DNA of 64,000 nucleotides. Origin: Sesamum alatum. Lineage: Eukaryota > Streptophyta > Magnoliopsida > Lamiales > Pedaliaceae. The stretch lies in the NCBI GenBank assembly GCA_034509735.1, contig JACGWO010000005.1, positions 21,570,383 to 21,634,382 of the forward strand, given 5' to 3'. The notes below the pieces were generated by a model. That model saw only the letters and a list, made by a program, of their open reading frames with translations. It made no database searches and had not been told where the DNA came from. Positions 48,673 through 60,386 of the stretch are shown here, piece after piece (positions within the stretch are counted from its first letter, which is position 1; each line of letters begins with the position of its first letter). The translations under genes and the position numbers were made by a program.

Positions 48673-50904
48673 TCCGCCCGGGAGCCGCGAGCAGAAGCGA
48701 GAAAGGCGAGAAAGTGCGTAAATTTAAATCAAATTCAAAATACGCGAATCCCAAGGGGTGTACCCTGGGGTGCTCAACCGGGCGTTCGGATGTACGATGT
48801 GTAAATATTAAAAACATATATTTAAACACATAAGGCATAGATATACAAATGAAATCAATCAAAGCGTAATAAAAACCGTTACCTTTGATTGTTTAGCGTA
48901 TGCTCCCGGCTACTATCGTTGTTCCTTCTCCGGAATGCTCACGAAATCCAAATGTATGGATTCTCCAAAGGTGATCCACACCACACCGGAAGAAACACAC
49001 GTTCTTCTTGCTAGAAAAGAACGGGTGTAGGAAGGAATCAGTTTAAGAAAAAGAACACTATGAATTAGTGTTCTCTTTAAACTTACTTTGTTTCTTCTTC
49101 TTGATTCAAAATCAAGTGAAGGAACACAAGTGTAGGAGAGGGAGGGAGCACGAAATTTTGAGAGAGAGGAGAGGATTTTTCTCTTCTCTTTTTCCTAGAG
49201 AAAAAGATGAATAATGAATCACTTATACTAGGTGTTGTATATTCTAGTATATATACATAATTAATGTGATTATTGGAATGTGTCTAGGTTCATCCAAGGA
49301 TGTCTAGATTCATTCCAATCAATCACCATCAATTCTTCAATTCAAGCCTACCAAAATTTATGGTATGATCAAATCATACCAAAAGGGAAGAGCTTGATTG
49401 GAGTTGATTTGTCTCTTTCCAAAAGAGACAAGTCAACATACCACCTAGCATGCAACATGGCTGATTTTGCTTCCTCCAAGGGAGCATGTCGGGCTATGTT
49501 TAATTAAGAGAAGAAGTCCAACTTCTTCCTATTCCAAATTAGGAATTAATTTCTCCTCTCGGGTATAATTTAACGGACCGGGTTTTATCGTAATCCAATT
49601 ACGACGAACCCAATATTAAATCCAATTTAATGTCCAATTAAATTATTCCCGTTGATCTTTTAATCCAATTAAAAGATCCAACGTCTCAACATCTCAACTT
49701 TCCCATATTTAATCGAAAATCCAATTTACCGATTAAATGAAAGCCCGATACAATATTGGCCCGTCCATCCAATGGACTTTTCCCTTAAGTAATCCAATTA
49801 CTTATTTTATCCTTCGAGATTGACTGCAAGTCGATCTCTCAACCTCCTCGGTGATTTGTGTGTAACCCTTTAGGTTCACCCTCAGCTAGACTTGGGCCCG
49901 TGTCCCACAAGAGCCCGTTACCATGGGTGGCCGTCTAGCAACTGTCCATGGCACTAGAGACTAGGTGAATTGGCGTGAACATTTAGGCGCCGATTCCGTA
50001 CGGGTACGTTCCTTCCGTCTACCGTCTCCCGGTCTTAGTCTAGGGTATGGAATTGGGCGTCGGTTCCCATCCTTGACTAGGCATCTATGCTTAATACTCC
50101 AGACCACGTATGCTTCATTGCTTCGACACAGGAAACCATTCCCTGTTCGACCAACCACTGTGGCCACAGCTTCAAACAGCATGAACGTGTCTCCGAGTGC
50201 ATAGGAGATACCTCTGTCACATACTGACAGGGGACGGATCCTCTTCTTGGAATCCACCGTCCTCGCTACACATTCCGACTGCACTGGACAAGGCTTATGA
50301 TAATCATCTTACAGAATGATTACCTCTCGCCAGATCCAAGATACAGCCGTCCTGTGCACGCGACTGCCATGATTCCTCAAGTCTGAGGATTACTCCCGTA
50401 CTATCGGAACCGGGGAAAACCAATCATACCAACCAAGCCTCCAAGGCTTCCATATGATGATCCCCGCGAGTCAGTCCAGTCGGCTCGACCCCAGTCGACC
50501 AACCCATCAAGATCGTGTAGGCGTCCTACGCCTGTCGCCGATGAAACACGGCACTCATCTAATGAACACCACTCTGGACGCAAGTCTCAATAGGACTCTC
50601 GATGCCCTGTCTCGAGGTCCTCGACTTGGAACGTTTCAGACCCAACTCTTAATCAGTTTGGTTTCATGACCACCATCCAATGCGTGGCCCAACTGCATGA
50701 GTTGTTATCCATGGTGTCTGTGGGCTTTGTTGCGATATAAGTTAAACACCATTTTTAACAAATGTAAGATGAGCGCAACAAAGAAGGTACCATTGGTGAT
50801 GAACACTCATCTTATTCATCACATAATAATATTACATTTACATCAAGTTGTTAGATAGGTTACAAATCGCCAAACCTATTGGCTTTCTGTCACCTATTCT
50901 AACA
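48673..50904 (-). repeat. L9: 5' LTR of CopE
   Basis: Lacks the last ~15 bp of the LTR at 48673 and ends normally at 50904 (CACCTATTCTAACA). Subfamily II. Many single-base insertions relative to L8, for example around 49020-49110. Followed by satellite block 3. Confidence 0.92.
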
Positions 50905-52990
50905 TGCATGCACAAAAGAGTTGTTCTAGATGTAGTGCTAGTGTATTTTTATGTTGAATAAGATGGACTCCGAGTCATATAATCGAAGAGTGGCTTTAAT
51001 ATTGATTATTAGAGTCAATACGAATAAATTTATAGTAAAAAATGAGTCATCTATCTGTCAGTGATAAGGACTGAAAGCACAAGGTGTTTCCTGCGATTGT
51101 GTTGAGAAGTAGGCATGTATCCGGACGTACGATTGATTATTAAGGTTCTCCAAGCCCTCGATATGGAAAGATAAAAGTGGATTAGTGTCTAAACTTGTTA
51201 AAAGTAATTTGTCGTTGCGCAAAGGTACAAAACTGAGTCCATGGCACAAAAGAGTATTCTAGATATAGTCCTAGTGCATTTTTATGTTGAATAAGATGGA
51301 CTCCTAGTCATATAATCGAAGACTGGATTTAATATTGATTATTAGAGTCAATACGAATATATTTTATAACCAAAATGAGTCATTTATCTGTCAATGATAA
51401 GGACTGAAAGCACAACGTGTTTCCTACTATTGTTTTGAGTATGAGGCATGTATCTGGACGCAAAATTGATTTTGAAGGTTCTCCAAGCCCTCGATATGGC
51501 AAAGATGAAAGTGGATTAGTGTCTAAACTTGTTAAAAGGAATTTGTCGTTGCGCAAAGGTACAAAGTTGAGTCCATGGCACAAAAGAGTGTTCTAGATAT
51601 AGTCCTAGTGCATTTTTATGTTGAATAAGATGGACTCCTAATCATATAATCGAAGACTGGCTTTAATATTGATTATTAGAGTCAATACGAATATATTTAT
51701 AGCCAAAAATGAGTCATTTATCTGTCAATGATAAGGACTGAAAGCACAACGTGTTTCCTACTATTGTTTTGAGTATGAGGCATGTATCTAGACGCACAAT
51801 TGATTATGAAGGTTCTCCAAGCCCTCAATATGGCGTAGATGAAAGTGGATTAGTGTCTAAACTTATTAAAAGTAATTTGTCGTTGCGCAAAGGTACAAAG
51901 CTGAGTCCATGGCACAAAAAAGTGTTCTAGATATAGTCCTAGTGCATTTTTATGTTGAATAAGATGGACTCCTAGTCATATAATCGAAGAGTGGCTTTAA
52001 TATTGATTATTAGAGTCAATACGAATACATTTATAGCAAAAAATGAGTCATCTATCTGTCAATGAAAAGGACTGAAAGCACAACGACGCATGATTGATTA
52101 TGAAGGTTCTCCAAGCCCTCGATATGGCAAATATGAAAGTGGATTAGTGTCTAAACTTGTTAAAAGGAATTTGTCGTTGCGCAAAGGTACAAAGCTGAGT
52201 CCATGGCGCAAAAGAGTGTTCTAGATATAGTCCTAGTGCATTTTTATGTTGAATAAGATGGACTCCTAATCATATAATCGAAGACTGGCTTTAATATTGA
52301 TTATTAGAGTCAATACGAATATATTTATAGCAAAAAATGAGTCATCTATCTGTCAATGATAAGGACTGAAAGCACGTGTTTCCTACAATTCTGTTGAGTA
52401 TTAGGCATGTATCCGGATGTACGATTGATTATGAAGGTTCCCCAAGCCCTCGATATGGCAAAGATAAAAGTACATTACTGTTTAAACTTGTCAAAAGGAT
52501 TTTGTCGTTGCGCAAAGGTACAAAGCTGAGTCGATGGCTCAAAAGAGTGTTCTAGATGTAGTGCTAGTGCATTTTTATGTTGAATAAGATGGATTCCTAG
52601 TCGTATAAGCGAAGAGTGGCTTCAATATTTATTATTAGAGTCGATACGAATATATTTATATCCAGTAATGACTCATCTATCAGTCAACGATAAGGACTTA
52701 AAACATAAGGTGTTTCCTACGATTGGGTTGAGTATTAGGCATGTATCCAGACGTACGATTGATTATGAAGGGTGACCAAGCCCTCGATATGGCAAAGATA
52801 AAAGGGAATTAGTGTCTAAATTCGTTTAAAGCAGTTTGTCGTTGGGCAAAGGTACAAAAGCTTAGTCCATGGCTCAAACGAGTGTTCAAGATGTAGTCCT
52901 AGTGCATTTTTATGTTGAATAAGATGAATTCCTAGTCGTATAACTGAAGAGTGCCTTCAATATTGATTACTGGAGTCGATACGAATATAT
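50905..52990 (-). repeat. Satellite block 3, reverse orientation
   Basis: About six monomers. The first five form a sub-lineage (AAGGTTCTCCAAGCCCTCG, GTGGATTAGTGTCTAAACTTG), with one shortened unit near 52080. From about 52560 the units match block 2 monomers around 33900-34290 in the same order (ATATCCAGTAATGACTCATC, then a unit with GTGCCTTCAATATTGATTAC), so blocks 2 and 3 were once one array. Broken by the LINE tail at 52990/52991. Confidence 0.9.
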
Positions 52991-53048
52991 TTTTTCGGTA
53001 AAGGTAAGTTTCATTAAATTGAAAAAAGTTACAAAAAGTACATGTCAA
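52991..53048 (-). other. LINE 3' UTR and short A tail
   Basis: After the ORF2 stop the minus strand reads through CAATTTAATGAAACTTACC to a six-A tail (complement at 52990-52995). The satellite phase is interrupted exactly here, after ACGAATATAT. Confidence 0.85.
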
Positions 53049-56000
53049 TCAATCGGAACCTTGGAAATGAGTCCAGGGGATCCGCCACAGTCTAAATAAT
53101 GCTGTAGTACTAATATTACATGGAAGATCAGAACTCAAAATAAGTTGTCGGATTTCCTCAACCACTAATCTACCTATCGTATCAGCAGTACGCTCGGTTG
53201 CTTGGAACATCCTTCGGTTGCATTCTTGCCATAGGTGGTAGATAAATGAAGCCAACAAAGCTCTATATGCCGCATTAATAACATGCCGTCCCTCTCCACC
53301 TTGTAGATGCCCAAGTAACATCCGTATTCCACTCTCAGTTCGGCCATGGAAATCGGACTCGGCGTCTGATGGCTCCAAGGCATTGACGTGAAAACCGACA
53401 ATCAAAGAACATGTGGGACATGAGTTTCAGATTGTCCGTCAATGCTAGTATACAAGTAGTGTCCAAGTGAAGAAACCAAGGCTTATCCAAAGTGGATAAT
53501 CGTCCAAGGATAGCGAGCCACAGGATAAAGGTGTTGCGTGGGATTTTAAAAGGCCCCAGAAGAAGTGAAGACCAAACAACTTTTGGTGAGGATGTCCGTA
53601 GAGCTCTATATGCTTCCGATGTAGAAAAACTTTTTCCTGTCCCTCTCTAGAGAATCTGATCCTGTTCACCATGAATGGTGGGCAAGGACTGCAAAATAAC
53701 CAAGCACTCCATGTCTGTGATGAGTGGCCAATTCCATTCCCCTTCAAGAATGACAGATTTCAATAAATCAGTACCTGATGTTCCAGTCAAGCCAGGACCC
53801 CTTGGTATCTGCTGAATAAGAGGGCCTAGGTGGTGCCAAGGGTCATGCCATAGAGATGTGGAACCACCATCACCAATAATGTATTCAATTCGAGGCTTCA
53901 AAATAGGTCGCAGGCGGAGAAGCTTCCTCCATGCCCATAATCCCGCTTTGTCTCCCACCGTCCAAACAGATTTACCACGAAGTCTGTAATGGTAGATCCA
54001 CGCCACCCAGATAGAAGAAGAAGTACTATGATTTATAACCGACCACAGGTGTTTACTCATCAAGGCATAATTAAGTGTCTGAACATCTCGAATACCTTAA
54101 CCACCTTCCTCCTTAGGTAGACATACTTGTGACCAAGCAACTTTCGCATATCCCGACTGTGAGGATCCTTTCCAAAGGAAGTTTCTCATCAACTGCTCAA
54201 TGCACCGAATAATCCCTTTTGGCAAAATAAATGCCAAGGACCAGTAAGTGTTAAAGGCCATGAGGACTGATTTAATCAACTGAACACGTCCCACGAATGT
54301 TAGTTGTACACCTTCCCAACTTTTAATTCGCTTCTCAATTTTCCGCAACAGAGGTTGGCAATCTGATATCTTAAGACGTGAAGAGAGAAGTGGGAGACCA
54401 AGGTATCTAACCGGCAATAGGCCCTCCTAGAATCCCAATGGCTGCAGGAGTGCATCCTTGTTTTCCTGGGTGGATTTGGAGATAATAATCTGACTCTTAG
54501 CAGGGTTGGCAAATAATCCAGAAAGACCCGAAAAAATTTGAAGGCCCCTATGGAAAACACCCACCGACCCCTCATCAGCACTACTGAATAGCAACAGATC
54601 ATCGGCGAAACTCAACTGGAAAAGTCCAATCTCCTGGCACCTCCAGTGGAACCGAAATCCTGCATCCTGTTCAACAAGATGTTGGATAAGCATCCGAAGT
54701 ACCTCCATAACCATAACAAAAAGGTAAGGCGACATTGGGTCACCTTGTCTTAACCCTCGTGCTCCAGTAAAAAAAATCATAAATGCTACCATTAAGGCAC
54801 ACCGAAAGGAGGTCGTTGTAACACACTCCTCCACCCACCTCCGAAATTGATGCGGGAAACCGAAAAGATCCAAAGTTGCTAATAGGAAGTCCCATTCGAC
54901 CGTGTCATAAGCCTTTCTCAAGTCCACTTTCAAGGCACATCTCGGAGGTGAACGTTGTTGATTGTACCCATCGAAAAGCTCCTGTGCCAACAAGATATTA
55001 TCACTAATAGATCGGCCTGGAACAAAAGCATTCTGAGTAGAACTAATCAACCTATCCAGCAAAGGCCGAAGCCGCTGCACCATAATCTTCGTGATCACTT
55101 TATACAACACGTTGCAACACGAAATAGGCTGGAAATCGGCCACAGTGATCGGGATTGAACTTTAGGGATGAGTGCAAGCAAAGTAGCATTAACCTGCTTC
55201 AGTAATCGTTCATGATTGAAGAAATCAATCACCGCCTTAGCAACCTCATCTCCAATAATAGGCCATGCCGCTTTGTAGAACCCTGCTGAATAGCCATCGG
55301 GCCCTGGAGATTTATCCTCCGCAATGTCAAAGAAAGCCTCTTTCACCTCTGCCCTAGTGACAGGCATCACAAGTTGGGAGGATTCGTAATCCGTTAAAAT
55401 ATGTCGTGCCCATGGGCGGAGATAGCGAATATCAATATGCCTAAGCCGACGATCTCCTCCAAGAAGTCCCTTGTAATAGTTCACAAACTCGTCAACAACC
55501 TCTTGGTAGTCCGTCTTAATATGGCCATCAGAAGTGCTGATCTGAAAAATACGTTTAGACGCACGCCTTTTGGCCACCTTACGAAAGAAAACCCGAGTAC
55601 ACTGGTCCCCTCCTTTGAGCCATTGAATCTTTGCCCGTTGCTGCAACATCCTTTGTTCCAATTTAGTGGCCTTCCAGAAAACCACCCAACAACAATACTC
55701 CAGATGTAGAATAAGGGAGTTGTGCCTATCCAACTGTAGCACCGATTGTGCTAATGCAAGAAATTCTGCCGCTAGTTGGACGTTCTGGGCTAGTTCTCCT
55801 TTTTTCCTCCTCTCAGCACGAAAAAAAGGTTTCAGTGCTTTCAGTTTCCGTGTAACCTCATACATAGTCGTACCCTCAATCTGATGACGCCAAACATCCC
55901 GAACTATAGGAATAAAGGATGGAGAGGAAGCCAAATAATTATCAAATCTGAACATGCCGGCCGGTGGGGTAGAGGAAGTACCTTGAAGAACCAAAGGGGA

Positions 56001-56708
56001 GTGATCCGAAGTCCGGGGGTTAAGAGTGTGGTAACAGCTATCCGGCCACTGTCGGAATCAACTGTCATTGACAAGCATACGGTCAAGTTTCTTCCATAGA
56101 CTCCGGTGGTCATCACTGCAATTGTGCCATGAAAACGTACACCCCTGCATGGGAAGGTGAATAAGTCCAGTGTCCATTAAGCACCTCCGAAATTCCTCCA
56201 TAGCGACACGGATGTCACCCGACCGCCCACATACCTCGCTCATGTCCACCACCGTATTAAAATCCCCGAGCACCAGCCATGGCTGATCAGATATTCCCAG
56301 GGAAATCCTACCGAGCTCCTGCCAAAGGTCACGTCTAGTCCCAACCTCATTAGATCCATAGACAACCGTAGCAAGGATATAGAAATGATGTCTACGAGTA
56401 AACAACTTGCAGTGTATGAATTGTAAGTGTACCATTAGAACCTCTACATCAAGCTCATCATCATTCCAAGCAAGCCAAATACGGTTACCAACAACCGAAT
56501 AATCAGAAAACTAATTCCAACGAGGAAGTACACAAGATTGTACACGATCAACATTAACCAAAGAAACACGAGTTTCAAGAATACCAAGAAAACATAACCT
56601 GTGGTCTAAAACAAGATCGCCAACTGCCACTTGGTGGTCTCTTCGGTTCAGCCCTCGCACATTCCAAACAGCTGCATTAATCATAAAACCAATTCGGAAG
56701 GGCTGCAT
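53049..56708 (-). pseudogene. LINE ORF2: endonuclease, reverse transcriptase, zf-RVT
   Basis: The start is ATG at 56708 or 56684 (MINAAVWNVRGLN). The AP-type endonuclease shows WNVRGLN, ETRVS and LGDFNTVVD (about 56260-56285). The RT shows SPGPDGYSAGFYKAAWP near 55290, NAFVPGRSISDNILL near 55010, the Asp motif KVDLRKAYDTVEWDF near 54900, LRQGDPMSPYLF near 54740 and the catalytic FADD near 54603. A zf-RVT-like region follows at about 53640-53400. The enzyme would nick target DNA and copy LINE RNA at the nick. Four in-frame stops (complements at 56511-56513 TAG, 54427-54429 TAG, 54097-54099 TAA and 53647-53649 TAG) and frameshifts near 56075, 55145 and 53400 break it. Between these the frame is clear. 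Confidence 0.9.
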
Positions 56709-58146
56709 TGTTTAGGGCCCTGAATGTCTGATACAGTGTCATCCTCACATTCAAGAGCTTCAAAAGAATTAAAGAGGACAATCTCCTTTCCCTTGGAAAT
56801 AGCCGTCTCTTGGTTCAGTTGCTTTTCCACGTTCGCTCGTGGAACCAGACGTGTTTCAGTTGTTGTTCGAGGCACAAAGACTTTCACTGGGGGACGAGGT
56901 GGAGGCTTCTGCGGTGAGCAAGAACTCGTGGAGTGCCCCAAGCACATGCACTTGACGCACTTCGGTGGAATCCATTCATACTCCACGTCCACCTTATATG
57001 GTACTTCCCGGCCATCCTCTGTAGGCGCCATGATAACAATATGTTTCGGAAGTGTGGAAGAGATATCCAACATAACGCACACACGAGCAAAGTCCAGTCC
57101 CGTGCATGCCTTTGTGATAGCATCTTGGTACAGTGGCTTTCCAATCCCACTAGCGACTACACTAAGACCCTCATCCGTCCAAAATTTCCACCGGGAGGTG
57201 ACGTAACCTAATCCAGATTGGGACTTCAGTAAGTTTGTGCTTCCGTAGTGCCAATCCGGCCTCCCAACGTTGAAGGACAATAGGTTGACCGTGGAAAAGC
57301 CACGGCCCTCCCTCAAGCACCTCCTCAATCGCTTTCATCGTATTGAATTGAAAGAAAAAAAAAACCATTAGCCGTGGCCATGACCTTATGCACCATCGGC
57401 CATGTCTTCTTAGCAAAGGCTTCCATGTCGTGAAAGTAAGGGCGACGACCCAAAAAATAGCCAACAATAGTATGCATCCAACGTTGAGAACCATCACGAA
57501 TTAAATTCAACGAAGGGCGAACAATAGTTTCACCATTTTGAACCAAAGGAGGAACATAATTGAGAGTTTTCCGAGTAGAATTATGAAACGCAGCAGTAAT
57601 TTTATCAACAGATGATAACGTAGAATAGCTTGATGTCAAGGGAACGTTACCAATGAAAATCTCCGGTGGTTTAGCCACGTTTCCTTTGTCCAAAGGGGCT
57701 GAAAATGGTGGCCGTGTAAGGGTAGCAGCCGGTGGTAAATGCAAATTTCCGTCCAGATGTGTATCCATGCTAAATAAGGAAGATTGCGGCTGAGTATCCA
57801 CTCTTATGGAATGTGGATCAAATTGGAGGGAAGGTGTCTCGCCATGTATGGAATGTTGCGGCTGCTTATCCTCACGTATGTAAGGAATATTGCGGCTGCT
57901 TATCTCGCCATTTATGGAAGATTGCGGCTGAGTATCCACTCTTATGGAAGGCGGATCAAATTGGAGGGAAGGTATCTCGCCATGTATGGAATGTTGCGGC
58001 TGCTTATCCTCACGTATGTAAGGAATATTGCGGCTGCTTATCTCGCCATTTATGGAAGATTGCGGTTGAGTATCCACTCTTATGGAAGGCGGATCAAATT
58101 GGAGGGAAGGTATCTCGCCATGTATGGAATGTTGCGGCTGCTTATC
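56681..58146 (-). pseudogene. LINE ORF1: RNA-binding protein with CCHC knuckle, 5' truncated
   Basis: The C-terminal piece at 57328-56681 (215 residues) has a zf-CCHC knuckle with C124, C127, H132 and C137, preceded by a DUF4283-like region (EEVLEGGPWLFHGQPIVLQ, PIWIRLRHLPVEI). The N-terminal part is a proline- and glutamine-rich tandem repeat (57780-58146). Two frameshifts, one in an A-rich run near 57349-57363 and one near 57180, split the frame. The true N-terminus is lost at the CopF insertion; the apparent start at 58344 lies in LTR sequence and is not real. The ORF1 end overlaps the ORF2 start by 28 bp. The live protein would coat LINE RNA. Confidence 0.87.
57780..58146 (-). repeat. 138-bp in-frame tandem repeat in LINE ORF1
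   Basis: GGATCAAATTGG recurs at 57815, 57953 and 58091, a period of exactly 138 bp (46 codons), with about 2.7 copies before the LTR boundary. Each 46-residue unit consists of two related halves starting TQPQSSINGEIS and DKQPQHSIHGEIPS, so an older ~70-bp duplication lies within it. Confidence 0.92.
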
Positions 58147-60372
58147 TGAAGGACAAGCGGATCCGCCCGGGAGCGCGAGCGGAAGCGAGAAAGCGTGGAA
58201 AGTGCGTAAATTTAAATAGAATTCAAAATACGCGAATCCCAAGGGGTGTACCCTTGGGTGCTCAACCGGGCGTTCGATGTAGGATGTGTAAATATTAAAA
58301 CATATATTTAAACACATAGGGCATAGATATATAAATGGAATCAATCAAAGCGTAATAAACCGTTACCTTTGATTGTTTAGCGTATGCTCCCGGCTACTAG
58401 CGTTGTTCCTTCTCCGGAATGCTCACAAAATCCAAACGTATGGATTCTCCAAAGGTGATCCACACCACACCGGAAGAAACACACGTTCTTCTTGCTAGAA
58501 AAGAACGGGTTTAGGAAGGAATCGGTTTAAGAGAAGAACACTATGAATTAGTGTTCTCTTAAACTTACTTTGTTCTTCTTCTTGATTCAAAATCAAGTGA
58601 AGAACACAAGTGTAAGAGAGGGAGGGAGCACGAAAATTGAGAGAGAGGAGAGGATTTTTGTCTTCTCTTTTTCCTAGAAAAAGATGAATAATGAATCACT
58701 TATGCTAGGTGTTGTATATTCTAATATATATACATAATTAATGTGATTATTGGAATGTGTCTAGGTTCATCCAAGGATGTCTAGATTCATTCCAATCAAT
58801 CACCATCAATTCTTCAATCAAGCCTACCAAAATTTATGGTATGATCAAATCATACCAAAAGGGAAGAGCTTGATTGGAGTTGATTTGTCTCTTTCCAAAA
58901 GAGACAAGTCAACATACCACCTAGCATGAAACATGGCTGATTTTGCTTCCTCCAAGGGAGCATGTCGGCTATGTTTAATTAAGGGAAGAAGTCCAACTTC
59001 TTCCTATTCCAAATTAGGAATTATTTCTCCTCTCGGGTATAATTTAACGGACCGGGTTTTATTGTAATCCAATTACGACGAACCCAATATTAAATCCAAT
59101 TTAATGTCCACTTAAATTATTCCCGTTGATCTTTTAATCCAATTAAAAGATCCAACGTCTCAACATCTCAACTTTCCATATTTAATCAAAAATCCAATTT
59201 ACTGATTAAATGAAAGCCCGATACAATATCGGCCCGTCCATCCAATGGACTTTCCCTTAAGTAATCCAATTACTTATTTTATCCTTCGAGATTGACTCCA
59301 AGTCGATCTCTCAACCTCCTCGGTGATTTGTGTGTGACCCTTTAGGTTCACCCTCAGCTAGACTTGGGCCCGTGTCCCACAAGGGCCCGTTACCATGGGT
59401 GGCCGTCTAGCAACGGTCCATGGCACTAGAGACTAGGTGAATTGGCGTGAACATTTAGGCGCCGATTCCGTACGGGTACGATCCTTCCGTCTACCGTCTC
59501 CCGGCCTTAGTCTAGGGTATGGAATTGGGCGTCGGTTCCCATCCTTGACTAGGCATCTATGCTTAATACTCGAGACCACGTATGCTTCATTGCGTCGACA
59601 CAGGAAACCATTCCCTGTTCGACCAACCACTGTGGCCACAACTTCATACAGCACGAACGTGTCTCCGAGTGCATAGGAGATACCTCTGTCACATACTGAC
59701 AGGGGACGGATCCTCTTCTTGGAATCCACCGTCCTCGCTACACATTCCGACTGCACTGGACAAGGCTTATAATGATCATCTTACAGAATGATCACCTCTC
59801 GCCAGATCCAAGATACAGCCGTCCTGTGCACGTGACTGCCATGATTCCTCAAGTCTGAGGATTACTCCCGTACTATCGGAACCGGGGAATCCAATCATAC
59901 CGACCAAGCCTCCAAGGCTTCCATATGATGATCCCCGCGAGTCAGTCCAGTCGGCTCGACCCCAGTCGACCAACCCATCAAGATCGTGTAGGCGTCCCAC
60001 GCCTGTCGCCGATGAAACACGACACTCATCCAATGAACACGACTCTTGACGCAAGTCTCAATAGGACTCTCGATGCCCTATCTCGAGGTCCTCGACTTGG
60101 AACGTTTCAGACCCAACTCTTAATCAGTTGGTTTCATGACCACCATCCAATGCGTGGCCCAACTGCACGAGTTGTTATCCATGGTCTGTGGGCTTTGTTG
60201 CGATATAAGTTAAATACCATTTTAACAAATGTAAGATGAGCGCAACAAAGGAGGTACCATTGGTGACGAACACTCATCTTATTCATCACATAATAATATT
60301 ACATTCACATCAAGTTGTCGGATAGGTTACAAATTGCCAAACCTATTGGCTTTCTGGTCACCTATTCCAACA
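58147..60372 (-). repeat. L10: 3' LTR of CopF (2226 bp)
   Basis: Complete, with TG...CA ends: CTTGTCCTTCA on the 58147 side and TGTTGGAATAGG on the 60372 side. Subfamily II (TAAGATGAG arms near 60232 and 60273). It carries the full hairpin train at about 58880-59310 and a TATA box near 58720-58732. Confidence 0.94.
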
Positions 60373-60383
60373 ATCTCCCACTT
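60373..60383 (-). promoter_or_regulatory. Polypurine tract of CopF
   Basis: AAGTGGGAGAT on the minus strand directly before the LTR start. The pol stop complement lies at 60387-60389. Confidence 0.88.
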
Positions 60384-60386
60384 GAC

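Larger units (their letters stand above)
41405..50904 (-). mobile_element. CopE: decayed copia element with both LTRs
   Basis: Read on the minus strand: L9 (48673-50904), leader, gag-pol pseudogene, polypurine tract, L8 (41405-43569). Three deletions mark it as dead. The primer site and ~15 bp of the LTR end are gone at 48672/48673, 340 bp of the RT are gone near 44689, and the outer end of L8 is lost at the fusion with L7. Satellite resumes at 50905. Confidence 0.92.
52991..58146 (-). mobile_element. L1-type LINE (non-LTR retrotransposon), 5' part cut by CopF
   Basis: On the minus strand: ORF1, overlapping ORF2, a short 3' UTR ending CTTACCTTTACCG and a six-A tail set in satellite DNA. This 3' end is common among plant LINEs. 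The 5' side stops at 58146 where the LTR of CopF begins. Both ORFs carry stops and frameshifts, so the copy is inactive. Its target duplication cannot be seen because the 5' flank lies outside the window. Confidence 0.93.

Noticed and set aside
58147..58344. Start of a 339-residue frame joining LTR L10 to LINE ORF1
   Set aside because: The first ~66 residues are LTR sequence that happens to be in frame across the CopF/LINE boundary; it is an insertion junction, not a gene fusion.
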